DNA of 64,000 nucleotides, from NCBI GenBank assembly GCA_029531795.1, contig JAPEIS010000010.1, positions 868,001 to 932,000 of the forward strand, read 5' to 3'. The notes below the pieces were generated by a model. The model was not told the DNA's origin. It did no database searches and saw only the letters and a list, made by a program, of their open reading frames with translations. The position numbers were made by a program, and so were the translations under genes. This DNA comes from Sclerotinia nivalis (taxonomy: Eukaryota; Ascomycota; Leotiomycetes; Helotiales; Sclerotiniaceae). The stretch's first letter is position 1, and each line of letters opens with the position of its first letter. Below are positions 23,194 through 35,625 of the stretch, piece after piece.

Positions 23194-23499
23194 GTATTCC
23201 TTTCTTTAAAATCGAGCTTTATTGAAATGATTAGGGGGATTAGATTTATTTGGATAACGATGGTGATAATTACGGATCAGTTTTTAAGTATTCTTTAAAT
23301 ACTTTGTAGATTCTTTAATAAATGTATTATAGTCTATTCATCGGATGGTATATTTTAGACGGGAGTTATTATGGCTTTGATGTTTTTATTAGGAATCTAG
23401 AATTTCTTTTATATTGAATTGTTTAATATCTTCAATTTCGATAGGAGGGGGGGTGGGTTGTATTGATTAAGGATAGGGTTATTATTGACGGGATATAAT
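23194..23499 (-). pseudogene. Gypsy-C1 chromodomain
   Basis: Minus-strand reading gives IEIEDIKQFNIKEILDS followed by YHHRYPNKSNPPNHF near the end. This is the chromodomain plus C-terminal tail typical of fungal chromoviruses, separated from its integrase by Gypsy-B1. Confidence 0.78.
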
Positions 23500-23662
23500 T
23501 ATCATGGTAAGGGAAAAGGTATGTGTAGGTTTGATCTATTGTTGTACTACGAGGAGGAGAAGAAGGTCAAGGAGGTGATCTGACTATATAGAAGTGAGTG
23601 TATGTATATGTGCTTAAGGCATATATGATTACGTGTAGGTGAAGGGAGATGAACCTGTAACA
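23500..23662 (-). repeat. Gypsy-B1 3' LTR (163 bp)
   Basis: Reads TATCATGGTAAGGG...CCTGTAACA on the plus strand. A purine-rich tract on the element strand (AAAAAGGAGATAC, about 23663-23675) immediately precedes it, as expected for the polypurine primer. Confidence 0.92.
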
Positions 23663-25330
23663 GTATCTCCTTTTTAAGAAACCCATTTGATTTCAAATGG
23701 GTATTAAAAAATAAAGAAAAATAAAGAAAAAATACAGATCTCTTTTCTCAATTAGGTTTCTGAATAAAAAACATATGATATCCCTTAATAATATTATATC
23801 CCTTATTATTATAATATGTAATATACCTTTAGGCGAAGCGAATAATCTTGGTGTGAGTGGATTTTCGTAGAGTAGGTGTAGCAATCACGCTGTATGACTC
23901 CGATTGCAAATTCTGTGGTTTCGGTTGCAATATAGTAATGTCGGGGTGTTTTAGGATCCAAGCTGGCGGCTCTGGTTTCTCTGGATGAAGGTGATGATAT
24001 TCGATAAGAATCTTTTCGTTACCCTTTAAGTTATTAGTTGATTGCCAAGTTGGTGTGTAGTGTTTTCATTTGACCAAATAATGATGACCATTCTCATTGT
24101 GATTATCTAGAATTCCTTCAAATATCTATTTCTGAATAGATTCATCTTTATCGTCGTTCCGCTTCAAAATTCTGTTTTGTGTAGTTAGGGATTCTGATTT
24201 GTTAATCGTTGTTTGAGCTGGGAAGTGAGGATTAGTATGAATTGGAAATAAAAAAGAATAATGGAAAACAGGGAAGATTTTAACATTCTCAGATAATTGA
24301 ACAAGACAAGTATAAGGATAAACTTTGATAATTTTGTAAAGGTCGATTCATTTATTATTTAGCTTTTTTGTTTTGTATGAAGTTTTTATATTCTTGGTAT
24401 TGATAAAGACTTTCTGGTCAATTGTATAACGAGGTGAATCAGAGTGATAATGGTTAGTATAGTTCTCATAAGTAGCAATTGTTTGCTGTGCAAGAGTACG
24501 AAATTGTTTCAAGATATGTTTTATGCGATTTGCGGTTTTATTATCTTTAAAGAATTCCTGTTTTTGTATTAGAGTTATATCCGGTGGGTAAGGTTTATTA
24601 GGCTTAATGTTTAGGTATAGATTAAAGCTATAATTGGCAAAGAAAGGCAAGCAATCAGTTGTTTTAGAGATCAAATTATTGGATGCAAATTCGGTTAAGG
24701 GTAGTCAATCCAATTAATCGTTTTGATAATAGTTAACAAAAGTTTGTAAATACTGCTTTAGAACTGAATTAATATGTTTAATCTGATTATCTGTTTGAGG
24801 ATAAAAAGCTGAAGAATGTTTTAAAATAATTTCCAATTGTTTCGAGAGCTGTGATCAGAATCCTGATACAAATTGTGTTCCCCGATCGGAAATAATATTG
24901 TCTGGAAGTCTATGAAGCGTATAGACGTGGTTGATAAAAGCATCGATTAGCTCCTCTATTGTTAGTGTGCATGTATCGATGAAATGTCTCATTTTGGTTA
25001 GTTTGTAAACTACTACTAAGATATGTTTATAGGTAGAATTATAATGAGTATAATCTGAAAGTAGTATAATATAGTCGATTGAGATATCAGATCATATACG
25101 AAAAGGGATAGGCAGCAGTTTCAAAAATCCGGGAGGCGTCGATTTGGATGATTTGATACGAGTACAAAGTTTGCAGGCCTTTATATAGGATACGATCTCC
25201 AAATGCATATTAGGCTATTAGTATATACGAGAAACAAAATCGATTGTTTTAGTTCGACCAGGATGGTTAGCAGGATTAGAAGAATAAATTCGATAGATAA
25301 TTTGAAGTTTGAGTTTATCGTTTGATGGAA
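23663..25330 (-). pseudogene. Gypsy-B1 integrase and chromodomain
   Basis: Minus-strand frames, N to C: an integrase zinc-binding block near 25190-25330 (HPGRTKTIDFV, CKLCTRIKSSKS); a core at about 24800-25110 (DISIDYIILLSDYTHYN, NIISDRGTQFVSGF, HSSAFYPQTDNQ); a C-terminal part at 24348-24674 (FFANYSFNLYLNIKP, FINTKNIKTS); and a chromodomain at about 24000-24240 (FEGILDN, HYLVK, YHHLHPEKPEPPAW). Clear Ty3 chromovirus order. Internal stops. Confidence 0.88.
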
Positions 25331-27000
25331 CCCAAATCTTATCCCAGTAGTAAATTCTATTATTTTGGACCGAATAATTTTGTATAACGATCCGGAAGGT
25401 TTTATAATGCTCTTTTAGCTATTTAATTATCGATGAATCGTTAAGAGTAAAGATAAATTGATTTGCGATGTTGGATTTAGTATATATTGTATCGATTAAG
25501 GTATCAATTGGTTGGTTGTGGAATGGTATTATTGTTTCCATTAGTATCAAATTGATATACCCAATCAAATCCTTATAAAGATCGTCGTCAAAACAATTCT
25601 GAGGGAGGATAATGTGTTCTCGATTCTTTAGATGTTTATCGTTTGAATCAGAGCGATATAGTTGATCTTTGTATTTTCTACTTAGTGCATCTGATCGAAT
25701 AGCTTTGTTTTCTAGTTGATAGATTATACGGAAATTATATTGAGATAGAAATTCAGATTATTGTATTTGTTATTGATTGAGAGCTTTTGTAATTATAAAA
25801 TATTTAAGGTTCTTATAATCAATAAGAATCTCGAACTCCTTTTGTGAGCTTTGAAACTCTAAACACCATTTTTCTATTATTTTGATAATAGTGAGTAGTT
25901 CTTTATTGTAGATTTTATAATTGTATTCTGTTGTTATATGCTTAAATGAAAAGTAAACGATTGGATACAAAACATTATCATTATTGTATTGCGAGAGAAC
26001 TTCTTCTGAAGTCTAATTGGAAGTGTCGGTTTCCAAAATAGTTTTTTGTTTGTAATCAAAGTATATTAAAACCGGCGTCATTGTAAAAGTTCTTTTTAAA
26101 GTATCAAAAGCTTTTGTATGATTTGCGGTCCAATTCTATGTAATATTTTTCCGCAAGAGATTGTTGAGAAAGCAACAAATCTTTGAAAAATCTTTTATAA
26201 AACGTCGATAGAAATTGGCGAAATCGAGAAATCGTTGTAAATCTTTTATATATAAAAGCAATTCCCAAGATGTAATAACTGTGATCTTTTCTTGATTCAT
26301 TTCGATGTTTTCAGTTGTAATGATAAGACTTAAATATTTTGTCTTCGTAGTTTCGAATTCGTATTTGTTAATATCAATCTGTAATCCAGTATTTATTAAC
26401 TTTTGAACTACTTGATGGATATGCTCTTTATGCTTTACAGGATTATCGGAGTAGATTAGGATGTTATCGAGATATGTAGTGCAATACTTATCCAATTTGT
26501 TGAAAAGTATATGATTGATATAATGTTGAAACGATATAGGTGTATTGTAGAAATTGAAAGGTATAATCAGAAATTCAAAAAGATTAAAACGAGTAATAAA
26601 TATAGTTTTCCATTCATTTTTTTCGGTGATTCGCAATTTGTTGAACGTTGTAATGATATCAAGTTTAATGTAAATTTTTGCATTGCAAAGAACGTTTAAC
26701 GTTTTGCGAATGATAGATAATGGATAACAATTCTTTATAGTAATATTATTTAATCCTCGATAATTTTGACAAATACGGATCCTCTTTTTTGGTTTGGTAA
26801 TCAATAGCAAAGGAGAGGTGCATTGCGATTTCGATTCCCGAATAAACCTCTTGGAGAGATTATTATCAAGCTATTTGTATACCACTACCAATTTTATTAA
26901 CGATAAAGAACGGTTTTTGAAATAAGGTAGTTTTTTATCGGGTATCAACTTAATTTTGTAATCCCAGATTCGATAAGACAGCAATTTATTTGTATAACGT
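25331..27000 (-). pseudogene. Gypsy-B1 reverse transcriptase and RNase H
   Basis: One of the longest open stretches of the nest, 26136-26810 (224 residues): ITKPKKRIRICQNYRGLNN, KLDIITTFNKLRI, FLIIPFNFYNTPISFQHYIN, then the catalytic box YLDNILIYS (family YLDD; second Asp is Asn) and FLDFANFYRRFIKDFS. RNase H at 25770-25970 has [21 protein letters not shown]. The Asp loss means no RT activity. Confidence 0.9.
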
Positions 27001-28500
27001 GGGAGGAAGATAGGAAGTTTGTCTTGTAACTATATAGAAAGTTTTTATTGTATTTGATTATCATTAAGGGGAAATTTGTTGATTAAAAATTTATCGATAT
27101 CAGTTTTAGAGATTTTTCGTAAATGGAGTGGCTTGTAACAATTGTATATAAAATCATAAAGTTGCAATGGGGTTCTAGAGAGCATCTCTGTTATATTGTC
27201 TTGCCCTTATAAAATCGATCGAAAATCCCTTTCTATAAATATCAAGGATAATGTAGTTTATCGTAGATAATCTTGTTCAATAGTTTTCTATGTGGTATCC
27301 AATTTATTCTATATCAATCGGATAGTTCGAATGTTATTTTGTTAACAAAACGAAACAAAACTAGAAGTTTGTAATTAATGAATATCATCTATATTTGGGC
27401 TTGTATCTTTGTAAATAGATATAAAAAGTTCTTTAATAAAAAACAAAGACAAATGGTTTTTTGGATTGTGAATAGGCCGACACTGATCTACAATCTTTAA
27501 GATCGATTTTGGATACAGATAATTGGGAATCATTTGTATTTGATTATTTGGTTCTCTGTAATGCTTTATTCGATAATGATTCATATCAGACGTCAAACCC
27601 TGCTGAAATTCGAGGTCAATAGAAGAATTGTTAGATTATGATATATAATTTTTATCTAATATTTCTTCAATAGAAGGTTTTTTATAAAAAGTTCTTTTAA
27701 AAATAGAAAGTATTTGAATAGATGAATAATCGATATTGTTCTTTGGATAATCCTCGATATATAAAGAATAATATTTATAAATTGTATATTTAGCTTTTAT
27801 ATCAAAATCGATAAGGAATTTATTTAAAAATTCGATAATATCAACGATCTGTTGTAGAGTAATTTTTGCTAGATCCTTTTGTTCTTTGATCGAAGATGGG
27901 ATTGTTGGTACAATAACTGGCTCTGAATTATAATACGCTAAGCAATTAGAAGTGTAATAGTTTGAAGAGAATATTAAATTTATCTTTGTTTAATTGATAA
28001 TAGGATTGTGGTATTGTAATTATGGTAAATCAAAGATTAACAGTATCTTTAATGAAAGCTGGGTGATGTAAAAGGACCAATATTTATGGTGATCCTTTAT
28101 AACAATTTCCATTACAAAATATTCTGTAATTCTATCGGCGATTTTTCTATCAGTAAATCGAAGTTCGTAAGGATGAGATAAGAGTTGTATTTCAATATTG
28201 TATTTGAAAACAAAAGAACAATCAGCAAAGGTTTCTTTAGAGTATCTATTATTAATGAAATTTGTAACAATAAAAGGATTTTTATATACAAGGAATATAA
28301 TAGTTTTAACAAATAAAGATTTACTATTTATAGAATTGAACTGTAATGGTTTATCTTTATCTATTCCTCGATTTACCTTTTTGCCTTTAGTATTCTTCTA
28401 CGAACGATTTTTTGTAAAAATTAATCTTTTCCTTGTTCAGGACTTTCCTTGATTGAACTAGGTATAAAGACAATCTTCTTTGGTTCAATATAGCCTTACC
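27001..28500 (-). pseudogene. Gypsy-B1 protease and protease-RT linker
   Basis: Minus-strand frames give the protease region at about 28000-28350 (FVTNFINNRYSKETFADCSF, then LRFTDRKIADRITEYFVMEI and ILLIFDLP-LQYHNPIIN, the usual GLPWLxxHNP region). A long linker follows to about 27375 (LTSDMNHYRIKHYREPNNQ). The same blocks are in Gypsy-B2 at 38794-39681. The expected DSG triad reads as INN in both copies. Confidence 0.75.
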
Positions 28501-29818
28501 ATTGTGTCTGATTCAGGTATTATTGGCTTTGTATTCAATTACCAGTATATCCTTCTCGAAATTCATTACGATTATTATTAAACTTATTGGTGCTTTGAAA
28601 AACCGGAACGGCAATGTGTTGATTAAGGGCCGGATTAGTTGAAGCAACGGTATTATAATTAGAAAAAGTATTAACGAAAGTTTGTTTATTAGAAAAAAGA
28701 TTATTATTGATATTATAAATAGTATGATAATCAATTTGAAGGTAACCGATTCTATTACAACAATTACAAGAAACTATAGGATTAAATTTATTTTTTTTAT
28801 TTTGTAAATCCTTTTTCTATTATCCTTTTTGTTTCATTGTATCAAGGTTTATAAGGTTATTATTAGTAATAAGTGTTTTATTAGAATTTTTATTATAATA
28901 CTCAACATTACGAAGATTCTGATTCCAAGTAGAGAATTTCTTTTGCTAACTATTAACATCATCGGTTGTGCAGGGGTTCGAATCATCAATGACTAAAGTT
29001 CGAAGGGGGGCTGTAATCTTTTGCTTCATCGTATTAACAATCTCATAATCAAACTTGTAGTAAGAGTTAGCAAGATGAGATAACGTAGAGAAGAAAACCG
29101 AAAAAGATTCCTTTGGACTTATAGAAAGCTTGTCGAATTTGAACGAGGCTTCCCTTTCGATATCCACAGAGATATATAATTTGTCTAATTTGGTCAAAAA
29201 TGAAATAGCAGAATCGAAGCAAGTAGGATCATCAACGAATCTGATAATATCTGTAATATGCTTTTGTTGTGTTTGATTATCGAGAAGATTAATAGTATAA
29301 CTAATCTTCTTTTGTTCAAAAACAAAAAGTTATAAATCGATTATCCAATAAAGTTGCAAATCCAATTTCCAGGATTGATAGTTTTTTTGTCGGACGAGAA
29401 TATTAGATCTTTTGTCTTTAAAAACGAATGGGTCCTTCTGAGTTTGATAAGAAATAATCGGTTTCTAGCTAGTGGCAATATCACTGGCGTCCAGTTGAGC
29501 TTGTTTGCCAATTAGAGTGTAAAGAAGTTCAATGTTTTCTGTTTTGAATTCCTTGATCTTATTTGTTTGAATAGCAATATGGGTAGCTTGAATAGTAAAG
29601 CGATCTTTAATAATAATAAAAATATGATTCAGGTAAGCAATTTGTTCATTAGGATTGGCAACAAAGTTTGGTATCATTGAAGCATTCAATTCTATTAGGA
29701 TTTGTATAATAGTAGACCATTGGCCGAAGACTTATTGGATTTCGGTACAAATTCTTTCGATAGAAGTAGAAGTCGTATTATCAGCGGATGTAGAACTGGA
29801 AGTTATTGTAAAAAGAAT
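28501..29818 (-). pseudogene. Gypsy-B1 gag
   Basis: Minus-strand pieces: 29465-29689 (N-terminal, TNKIKEFKTENIELLYTLIGKQAQL), 28946-29197 (MTKLDKLYISVDIEREASFKFDKL region), and a zinc knuckle near 28740-28790 (SCNCCNRIGYLQIDYHTI, where the family CCHC has Tyr for the last Cys). Gag assembles the particle in intact elements. Interrupted by stops. Confidence 0.8.
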
Positions 29819-30118
29819 TACAATTATATAAAGTAATCAATAAGGAATTTGTGATTATACAAAAGTAATCAATAAGGAATTTGTGATTATATAAAAGTAA
29901 TTAAAAACAGATATAAAAGTTTGCAAATAAATACGATTGTATAAAAGCAATTAAGGATTAAAAGCTATACAAAAGCAGATAAGAAATGTGATTGTACAAA
30001 AGCAGGTGAGTTATAATGATACGAAAGTAATCGAAAACAGATACAGAAGCCTGTAAATGATTTGGCAAGACCAGATCATTTCGTAAAGTGATGGAGCTTT
30101 TGAAAGGGTAATATAAAC
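29819..30118 (-). other. Gypsy-B1 5' leader with tandem 32-bp repeat
   Basis: Noncoding leader between the 5' LTR and gag. Two near-identical 32-bp units at 29833-29864 and 29865-29896, within a longer run of degenerate ACAAAAGCA/GTAAT motifs. The Gypsy-B2 leader has one copy of this unit. Confidence 0.75.
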
Positions 30119-30281
30119 TATTATAATAAGAGAAAAGGTATGTATAGATTTGATCTATTGTTGTATTACAAGGAGGAGAAGAAGGTCAAGGAGGTAATCT
30201 GACTATATAGAAGTGAGTGTATGCATGTGTGCCTAAGACATACATGATCATGTACAGGTGAAGGGAGATGAACCCGTAACA
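30119..30281 (-). repeat. Gypsy-B1 5' LTR (163 bp)
   Basis: Same length and alignment as 23500-23662. Starts TATTATAATAAG on the plus strand (RIP-shifted) and ends AACCCGTAACA beside ATAAT. Confidence 0.92.
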
Positions 30282-30286
30282 ATAAT

Positions 30287-31500
30287 AGATTAATATAAAA
30301 GATTGGGTAATTTTTTATAAAGGTTGGGAATTTTAGTTTGTAAGTGTATGAGCTTATAGTTTTTAGGATTCGGAAAGGATTTAAGTTTTTTCAGTTTAGT
30401 TTTTTTTAGAGATGAAAAATTCGGATATTCTTAATATTAAATTAGATTAGATTTCCAGATTAGTATTGATAAATAAATAAATGGTGGGAATTGGTATTCT
30501 TCGAATAACGGATTTGATTAGCGATTAATTCGGTTTTCAGATGATCAATAATCGATTTTATTTTTTTGACGAATTCCTTAATATCTAGGATTCTAGGATG
30601 ATCGAAAAGTAAAACAAATTCGAAATCTATTCGAAGATAGAAACTGTAATTAGTAAAGAACGATAATAGATGGAAACTTTCGAACCAAACAGAATTAATT
30701 AAGAATTCAATAATCAATAATCATTCGGATTAATTGTCCTATAGATAGGATATATACAAACGAAGGTATTATTCGAATATTGTATTTACTCTTTTCATTT
30801 ATCTATTGATTTCAGAATAATAAACTATCGATAGTTTCGAAATAGTATCTAATCGTTTACAGATATACTTTCAAAAGTTAGAGATAAACTGAATTCTACG
30901 ATTGGATATAATGGTTTATGATAAGCTATAAAGTTTTTATATATTTTCAGGAACAAATAGGAGACTTCTTTAGAATTATAGGTTCCTTAGTAGAACAGGA
31001 AATGCTTCATCTTGGTTAATCGATCGATTACGATAAATATTGTATTGTATCTAGAGCTTTTCGGAAGATGGATGATGAAATCGATTGAGATATCTTTTCA
31101 AATTTGTTATGGAATTGGGAAAGGGTATAAAACTCTTTCTTGTCTTTTATAGTTCAGAGTAATTTGATAATAATTATAATAATTGTATATCCAACGGAAA
31201 ATATAATTATAATATCCAAGCCAATAATAGTTTCGGGAAAGCAATTCGAAGGTATAAATACGGTACAGATATCTAATAATAAAGGAATCATGGATCATTC
31301 GAAGAAATTTTGCTTTCAAAGGATTATAATTCGGAATATAAAGCTTTTTATGATAATATAATAAATCATTATTTATAGTATATTCGGATAATATAATATA
31401 CAGATATCTAGTAATATTCTTCTTTAAAACCTCTAAAATCGATAACAGAAGTAAATCGAATAAATAAATTTCAACAAATAAAAGTTTCAGTTCTTCAAAG
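30287..31500 (-). pseudogene. Gypsy-C1 integrase
   Basis: Minus-strand frames: zinc-binding block at 31107-31508 (MIHDSFIIRYLYRIYTFELLSRNYYW, then YYNYYQITLNYKRQ; Cys positions of the HHCC motif have become Tyr); core at about 30900-31100 ([31 protein letters not shown]); and C-terminal part at 30460-30717 (FFTNYSFYLRIDFEF, DIKEFVKKIKSIIDHLKTEL). Cys-to-Tyr is the expected RIP outcome. The chromodomain continues at 23499. Confidence 0.86.
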
Positions 31501-33200
31501 GATTCCAATTATATAGATTCAGATAATTGAGTAGGGATTGGATTATCGAGTATTGTAGATAGTTCAGATTCACAAACAAATAATACGGGTTCGCGAATAG
31601 ATAATTCGGAATTATAAATAGACGATAAAATATCGATATGGGTTTGATTACAGATTGTAATTGCAAAACGGACTTTCTTTTTCGAATTAACAATAGGAAA
31701 TAGATCTGTATTTAGATTTTCGGTTTTCAAAATAGTTTAATTTTGATAAAGAAAGTATTCATCTCTTTCTTTAGACAAATTCTTTGATTTTTTAATCAAA
31801 GTATCGGATTTCGCTTTTTACTTTTTAGAATAATATATAATCTTGAAATTGAAACGAAATAGAAATTCAAATCAATGAATTTGATAATGGTTTAATAGTT
31901 TTATTGTTATAAAGTACTTTAGGTTTTTGTAATCCGTAATGATTTTGATCGGGGAAAAAGCGTTTTCTAATTCGGATCGCCATTCTTCAAAACAATGAAT
32001 AATTATTAGTAATTCTTTATTATAAATCTTATAATTATATTCTATAATAGAATACTTCTTTGAAAAATATATAATAGATTTTAGAACTCTATTATTATTA
32101 TATTGAGAAAGAACCCTAGCAGATATATAATCCAATGTATTCGTCTCTAAGATTATATCCTTTTTTCAATCGAAAGAAGCTAATATAAATATTACTATAA
32201 ATATAGCTTTCAGATTCAAGAATGATTTCTTATAAACAAAATCCTATTGAAAAGCTATATCCTTTTTGATCAGATTTACTATCGAATAAATGATTGAGAA
32301 GAAATTGCAAATAAAATATCGATAGAAATTGCTGAACCCTATAAATATCTATATTCATTAAATTCTTCAACGTTTTTCAATCGATTATCGTTTTAATTTT
32401 GGTTGAGTCTATTTAGATCCCTTTTCGATCTACAATTAGATTTAGGAATTTCGTTTCAGATTTCAGGAATTCGTATTTCGATAGATTGGTATACAATCCG
32501 GCTTTTCGTAAAGCATTTAATACCTTTTATATATACTTTATATATTCGGAACGAATCTTGTTGTAAATCAGAATATTATCTAAATAAACAATACAGAATA
32601 TATCTAGGTATTCTTTTGGAGTATTGTTGATAAATCGTTGGAACATTGTTAGGGCTTTGATTAGCCCGAACAGTATAACCAAGGTTTCGAACAAATTGAA
32701 TCGGATACGGAATACAATCAGATATTCTTGTCCTTCCTTGATTCGAATATTATTGAAAACCGAGATGATATTTATTTTCGTAAAATACTTTATCCTTTTC
32801 AAATTATTCAAAAACTTTTTGATCAAAGATAATGAATATCAATCTTTTATAAATAGATTATTCAATATATAATAATCTATACAGAATCGAAGACTATTAT
32901 CAGGTTTCTTAACAAACAGGATAAGCAAAACAAAAACGGAAAAGCTTAATCGAATGAATTCTTTTGCTAGATTTTCCCTTAATCATTTTTGTAAAACTTT
33001 CAATTGATCCTGAGATATCGAATACAGGGCTCCAAACAATAGCTTAGCCCTATCTTGCAATCGGATATCATAATTATACAGACAATACAGAGATAGTTTA
33101 TCAGTATTATATGGAAAAAATATATCGATCTATAAACGGAATTCAATAAACAAATCTTTGGAAATAGAATCTTCTTTTTCTTTCAGGATTCGGTTTATCA
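31501..33200 (-). pseudogene. Gypsy-C1 reverse transcriptase and RNase H
   Basis: RT frame 32527-32826: [29 protein letters not shown], then [10 protein letters not shown] (YLDD box with Asn). RNase H frame 31872-32135: [37 protein letters not shown] spacer of about 350 bp lies between RNase H and integrase, with short shared frames (31487-31730). Many stops. Confidence 0.87.
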
Positions 33201-33552
33201 AATTGATACTAATTTGAAACATTTTATAACTTCGATGGGTATACATCGAGTAAACTCGAATTGAAACGTTTGCTATATTTCTTTTCTTTAGCACTTCAAA
33301 ACAAAACAATAGATAAATAGAACAAACTTTGATAGGGATATTGGATAGAGTTCGAATATTCGATAGTTGTATAAATGTATTATAGAATTTCTAGTAGAAT
33401 TCGCTATCGAAGCGAAAAGTATTGGATACAAATCTGATATAGAGATTGTGCTTCTTTAGTCAAGCCAGTTCTAGGATAATCGGATAATAGGTTAATTCAA
33501 TAATATAGATTTTTGATTTTTTTTTATAATGATCGTTGATTTGTAAATCGGT
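33201..33552 (-). pseudogene. Gypsy-C1 protease, distal half
   Basis: Minus-strand reading gives YYIELTYYPIILELAWLKKHN, matching the family block LxxxPIILGxPWLKxHNP, followed by IRFVSNTFRFDSEF. Separated from its proximal half (33776 onward) by the solo LTR. Confidence 0.75.
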
Positions 33553-33557
33553 TAGAA

Positions 33558-33770
33558 TATCACGGAGGCAGCAGACAGGATAACAGAAATCACTTTTATT
33601 GATAAGACGTAGCTCGAAGAGCTACGTTTCTATAGAAGGAACGGTTCCTTAAATACATTTATGTGTAGCGCTAGCCCCGACCGGGGCTAGCCTACACTTA
33701 TCCGAGGTCCGACTCCTATGGGTCGGAACCCGAGCGGTCTCCGTATACCATATACGGGGACCCCGTGACA
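33558..33770. repeat. Solo LTR of Gypsy-C family inside Gypsy-C1 protease
   Basis: A 213-bp LTR with perfect target duplication TAGAA at 33553-33557 and 33771-33775. It is the least mutated copy: five successive stem-loops are intact (33607-33627, 33636-33650, 33663-33697, 33709-33726, 33736-33762), and the end reads CCCCGTGACA. Probably a later insertion that lost its body by LTR-LTR recombination. Confidence 0.93.
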
Positions 33771-33775
33771 TAGAA

Positions 33776-35407
33776 TATAATGATTCATTTGGTTTTCAGA
33801 TAGTATTTTTCTGTCGAATCTAATGATTTCGAATAGAACAAATAATTTGTATATTAGAAGCTTAATAGTTTCAATTCAATTTCGATTTGCGAAAGTATAT
33901 TCTTTGTATCCGTTATTTATTATAATATAAATGGAATAGGATCGATTAGATATTAATAGAACAATAATAGATAATATTATTAGATTTGTTCGATTGTTTG
34001 TTTTTTTTAACGAAAGATAAGTTTCGAATTGTAGTAGTAGATAGATGTAGTGTATGTAAGGCTTTCGTTTGATAACGATTTATGTCAAGCGGGTTCTGTT
34101 TCTCGAATTCGGGGAGCCGGGAGGGGATAGATTGTATAATGATATAGTATACGGTTGAATCTGAGCGGAAGACGGAATAGGGGATAGTGGGGCAGGACTG
34201 GTAAGGCTAGTTCTAGTTTGTACAGGACAATTATCTGAAAACGGATAATCTTTTATATAATGATCGGTAGATCTACAATAGAAATATTCCCTTTGTTTAT
34301 ATCTATTAATATATCTTTGAGAACTAAAATCTATTGGATCTCTAACAAACATAATCGTAACAGAAGCAACAAATCGGACAATAGCATTCAGGGATGGAAT
34401 AAAAGTACAATTAATAAAATTCAAATTTTGAATAATAATACAAAGCAACGGGATGATTAAGCTATAACCGGAGCCGGTCGGTTTCATCAGATACAGACAA
34501 CGATTCTCTAATATTTATACAAAAGCAGCGAATGTATCGATATTATCTGTAAAGGATTCAATAATAACAATTTGGTTCTTTAATTCATTCGACAAAATTT
34601 GTTCTAATAGAATAACTAGGATACTGTTGTCATTGATTATCCCGATTTCCAATATTAGTTTTTGAAATTCAATATAGAAGATATAGAACGATTGATTCCT
34701 TTGTTTCAAATTGATCAGGAGTTTTCAGACCTCGACTCATTTGTTCTGATTTCTATAAACTTTTTCCAGTATTTACAATAGATTCTTATAATCAGCAAAT
34801 TTAACAAATTGTTCTTTGATATTATACAATCGAATTTGTACAATAATGAATCCAATTAATCTTCCAGTTATATAAATCAAACAAAAATATAAAAAAGTAA
34901 AACAATCGGAATTGGTATACATTTTATTCTATATTTGATCGATAAATCGATCAAGATCGATTTTCGTTCCATTAAACAGTATAGGGTCAAATACCTTCTT
35001 ACTTAATTGAAGCTTCGATAGAATAGAAACAACAATCGGAATTGTAATAGAAATCAAAGACGAGAAATTAATCAAATCGATGAGAATTGAAATAAACGGG
35101 GCGACGAGAATAGGATAAAGTTGAATCAGATGGACAATCAATTCATTATTCTCTTTCTTCTATTATATAAATACAGTTTTCTCGATTTATAGATCGAAAA
35201 TAAGTTTTTGAATTGTGAATTGCAGATCGGTTACTTTTACCTTTATTTTTATACTATAATCGTAAAGAGAGATAAGATAATAATACCAAATCGTAATATT
35301 ATTGGTTACAATAGTAGCGAATTCTTCAAGGAAGCCGGACTGGCTAAACGGATGCAGACAGGATGACATCATAGAAATGTCGGTACAAATAGATAGGAAT
35401 TATATAG
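33776..35407 (-). pseudogene. Gypsy-C1 gag and protease proximal half
   Basis: Gag pieces on the minus strand: an ATG-led N-terminal frame at 35187-35372 (SCLHPFSQSGFLEEFATIV); 34929-35141 (with KKVFDPILFNGTKIDLDRFI, like the family 'FDGT...L..F' capsid block); 34515-34709; and a zinc knuckle in 34080-34487 (YFYCRSTDHYIKDYPF, CCHC with Tyr replacements). Below 34080 a protease start is visible (NGYKEYTFANRNSIE, then SENQMNHYIL) up to the solo LTR. Confidence 0.82.
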
Positions 35408-35620
35408 TATTACAAAGATAACAAATAGAATAACAGATATCACTTTTATTAATAAAATGTAACTCAAAAAACTATATTTCTACAAAAGAAACAGTTCCTT
35501 AAATACATTTGTATATAGCGCTAGCCCCAACCGGGGCTAGCCTACACTTATCCGAGGTCCGACTCCTATGGGTCGGAACCCGAGCGGTCTCCGTATACCC
35601 TATACGGGGACCCCGTGACA
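35408..35620 (-). repeat. Gypsy-C1 5' LTR (213 bp)
   Basis: Starts TATTACAAAG (mutated), ends CCCCGTGACA next to TAATA. Its outer half is RIP-shifted; the half with the GCTAGCCCC hairpin is almost unchanged. Confidence 0.92.
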
Positions 35621-35625
35621 TAATA

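Larger units (their letters stand above)
23500..30281 (-). mobile_element. Gypsy-B1, Ty3/Gypsy chromovirus-type element
   Basis: Flanked by 163-bp LTRs (start TGTTACGGG-type, end CCGTGATA-type) and perfect target duplication ATAAT (23495-23499, 30282-30286). Full gag-protease-RT-RNase H-integrase-chromodomain order on the minus strand. Inserted in Gypsy-C1. Same family as Gypsy-B2 at 36908-45897. Confidence 0.93.
22981..35620 (-). mobile_element. Gypsy-C1, Ty3/Gypsy chromovirus-type element hosting two insertions
   Basis: Flanked by 213-bp LTRs and target duplication TAATA at 22976-22980 and 35621-35625. Minus-strand order is gag with zinc knuckle, protease, RT, RNase H, integrase, chromodomain. 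Contains Gypsy-B1 (TSD ATAAT) between integrase and chromodomain, and a solo LTR of its own family (TSD TAGAA) in the protease. Without them the element is about 5.6 kb. RIP-degraded in its body, while the LTRs are much better preserved. Confidence 0.93.
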
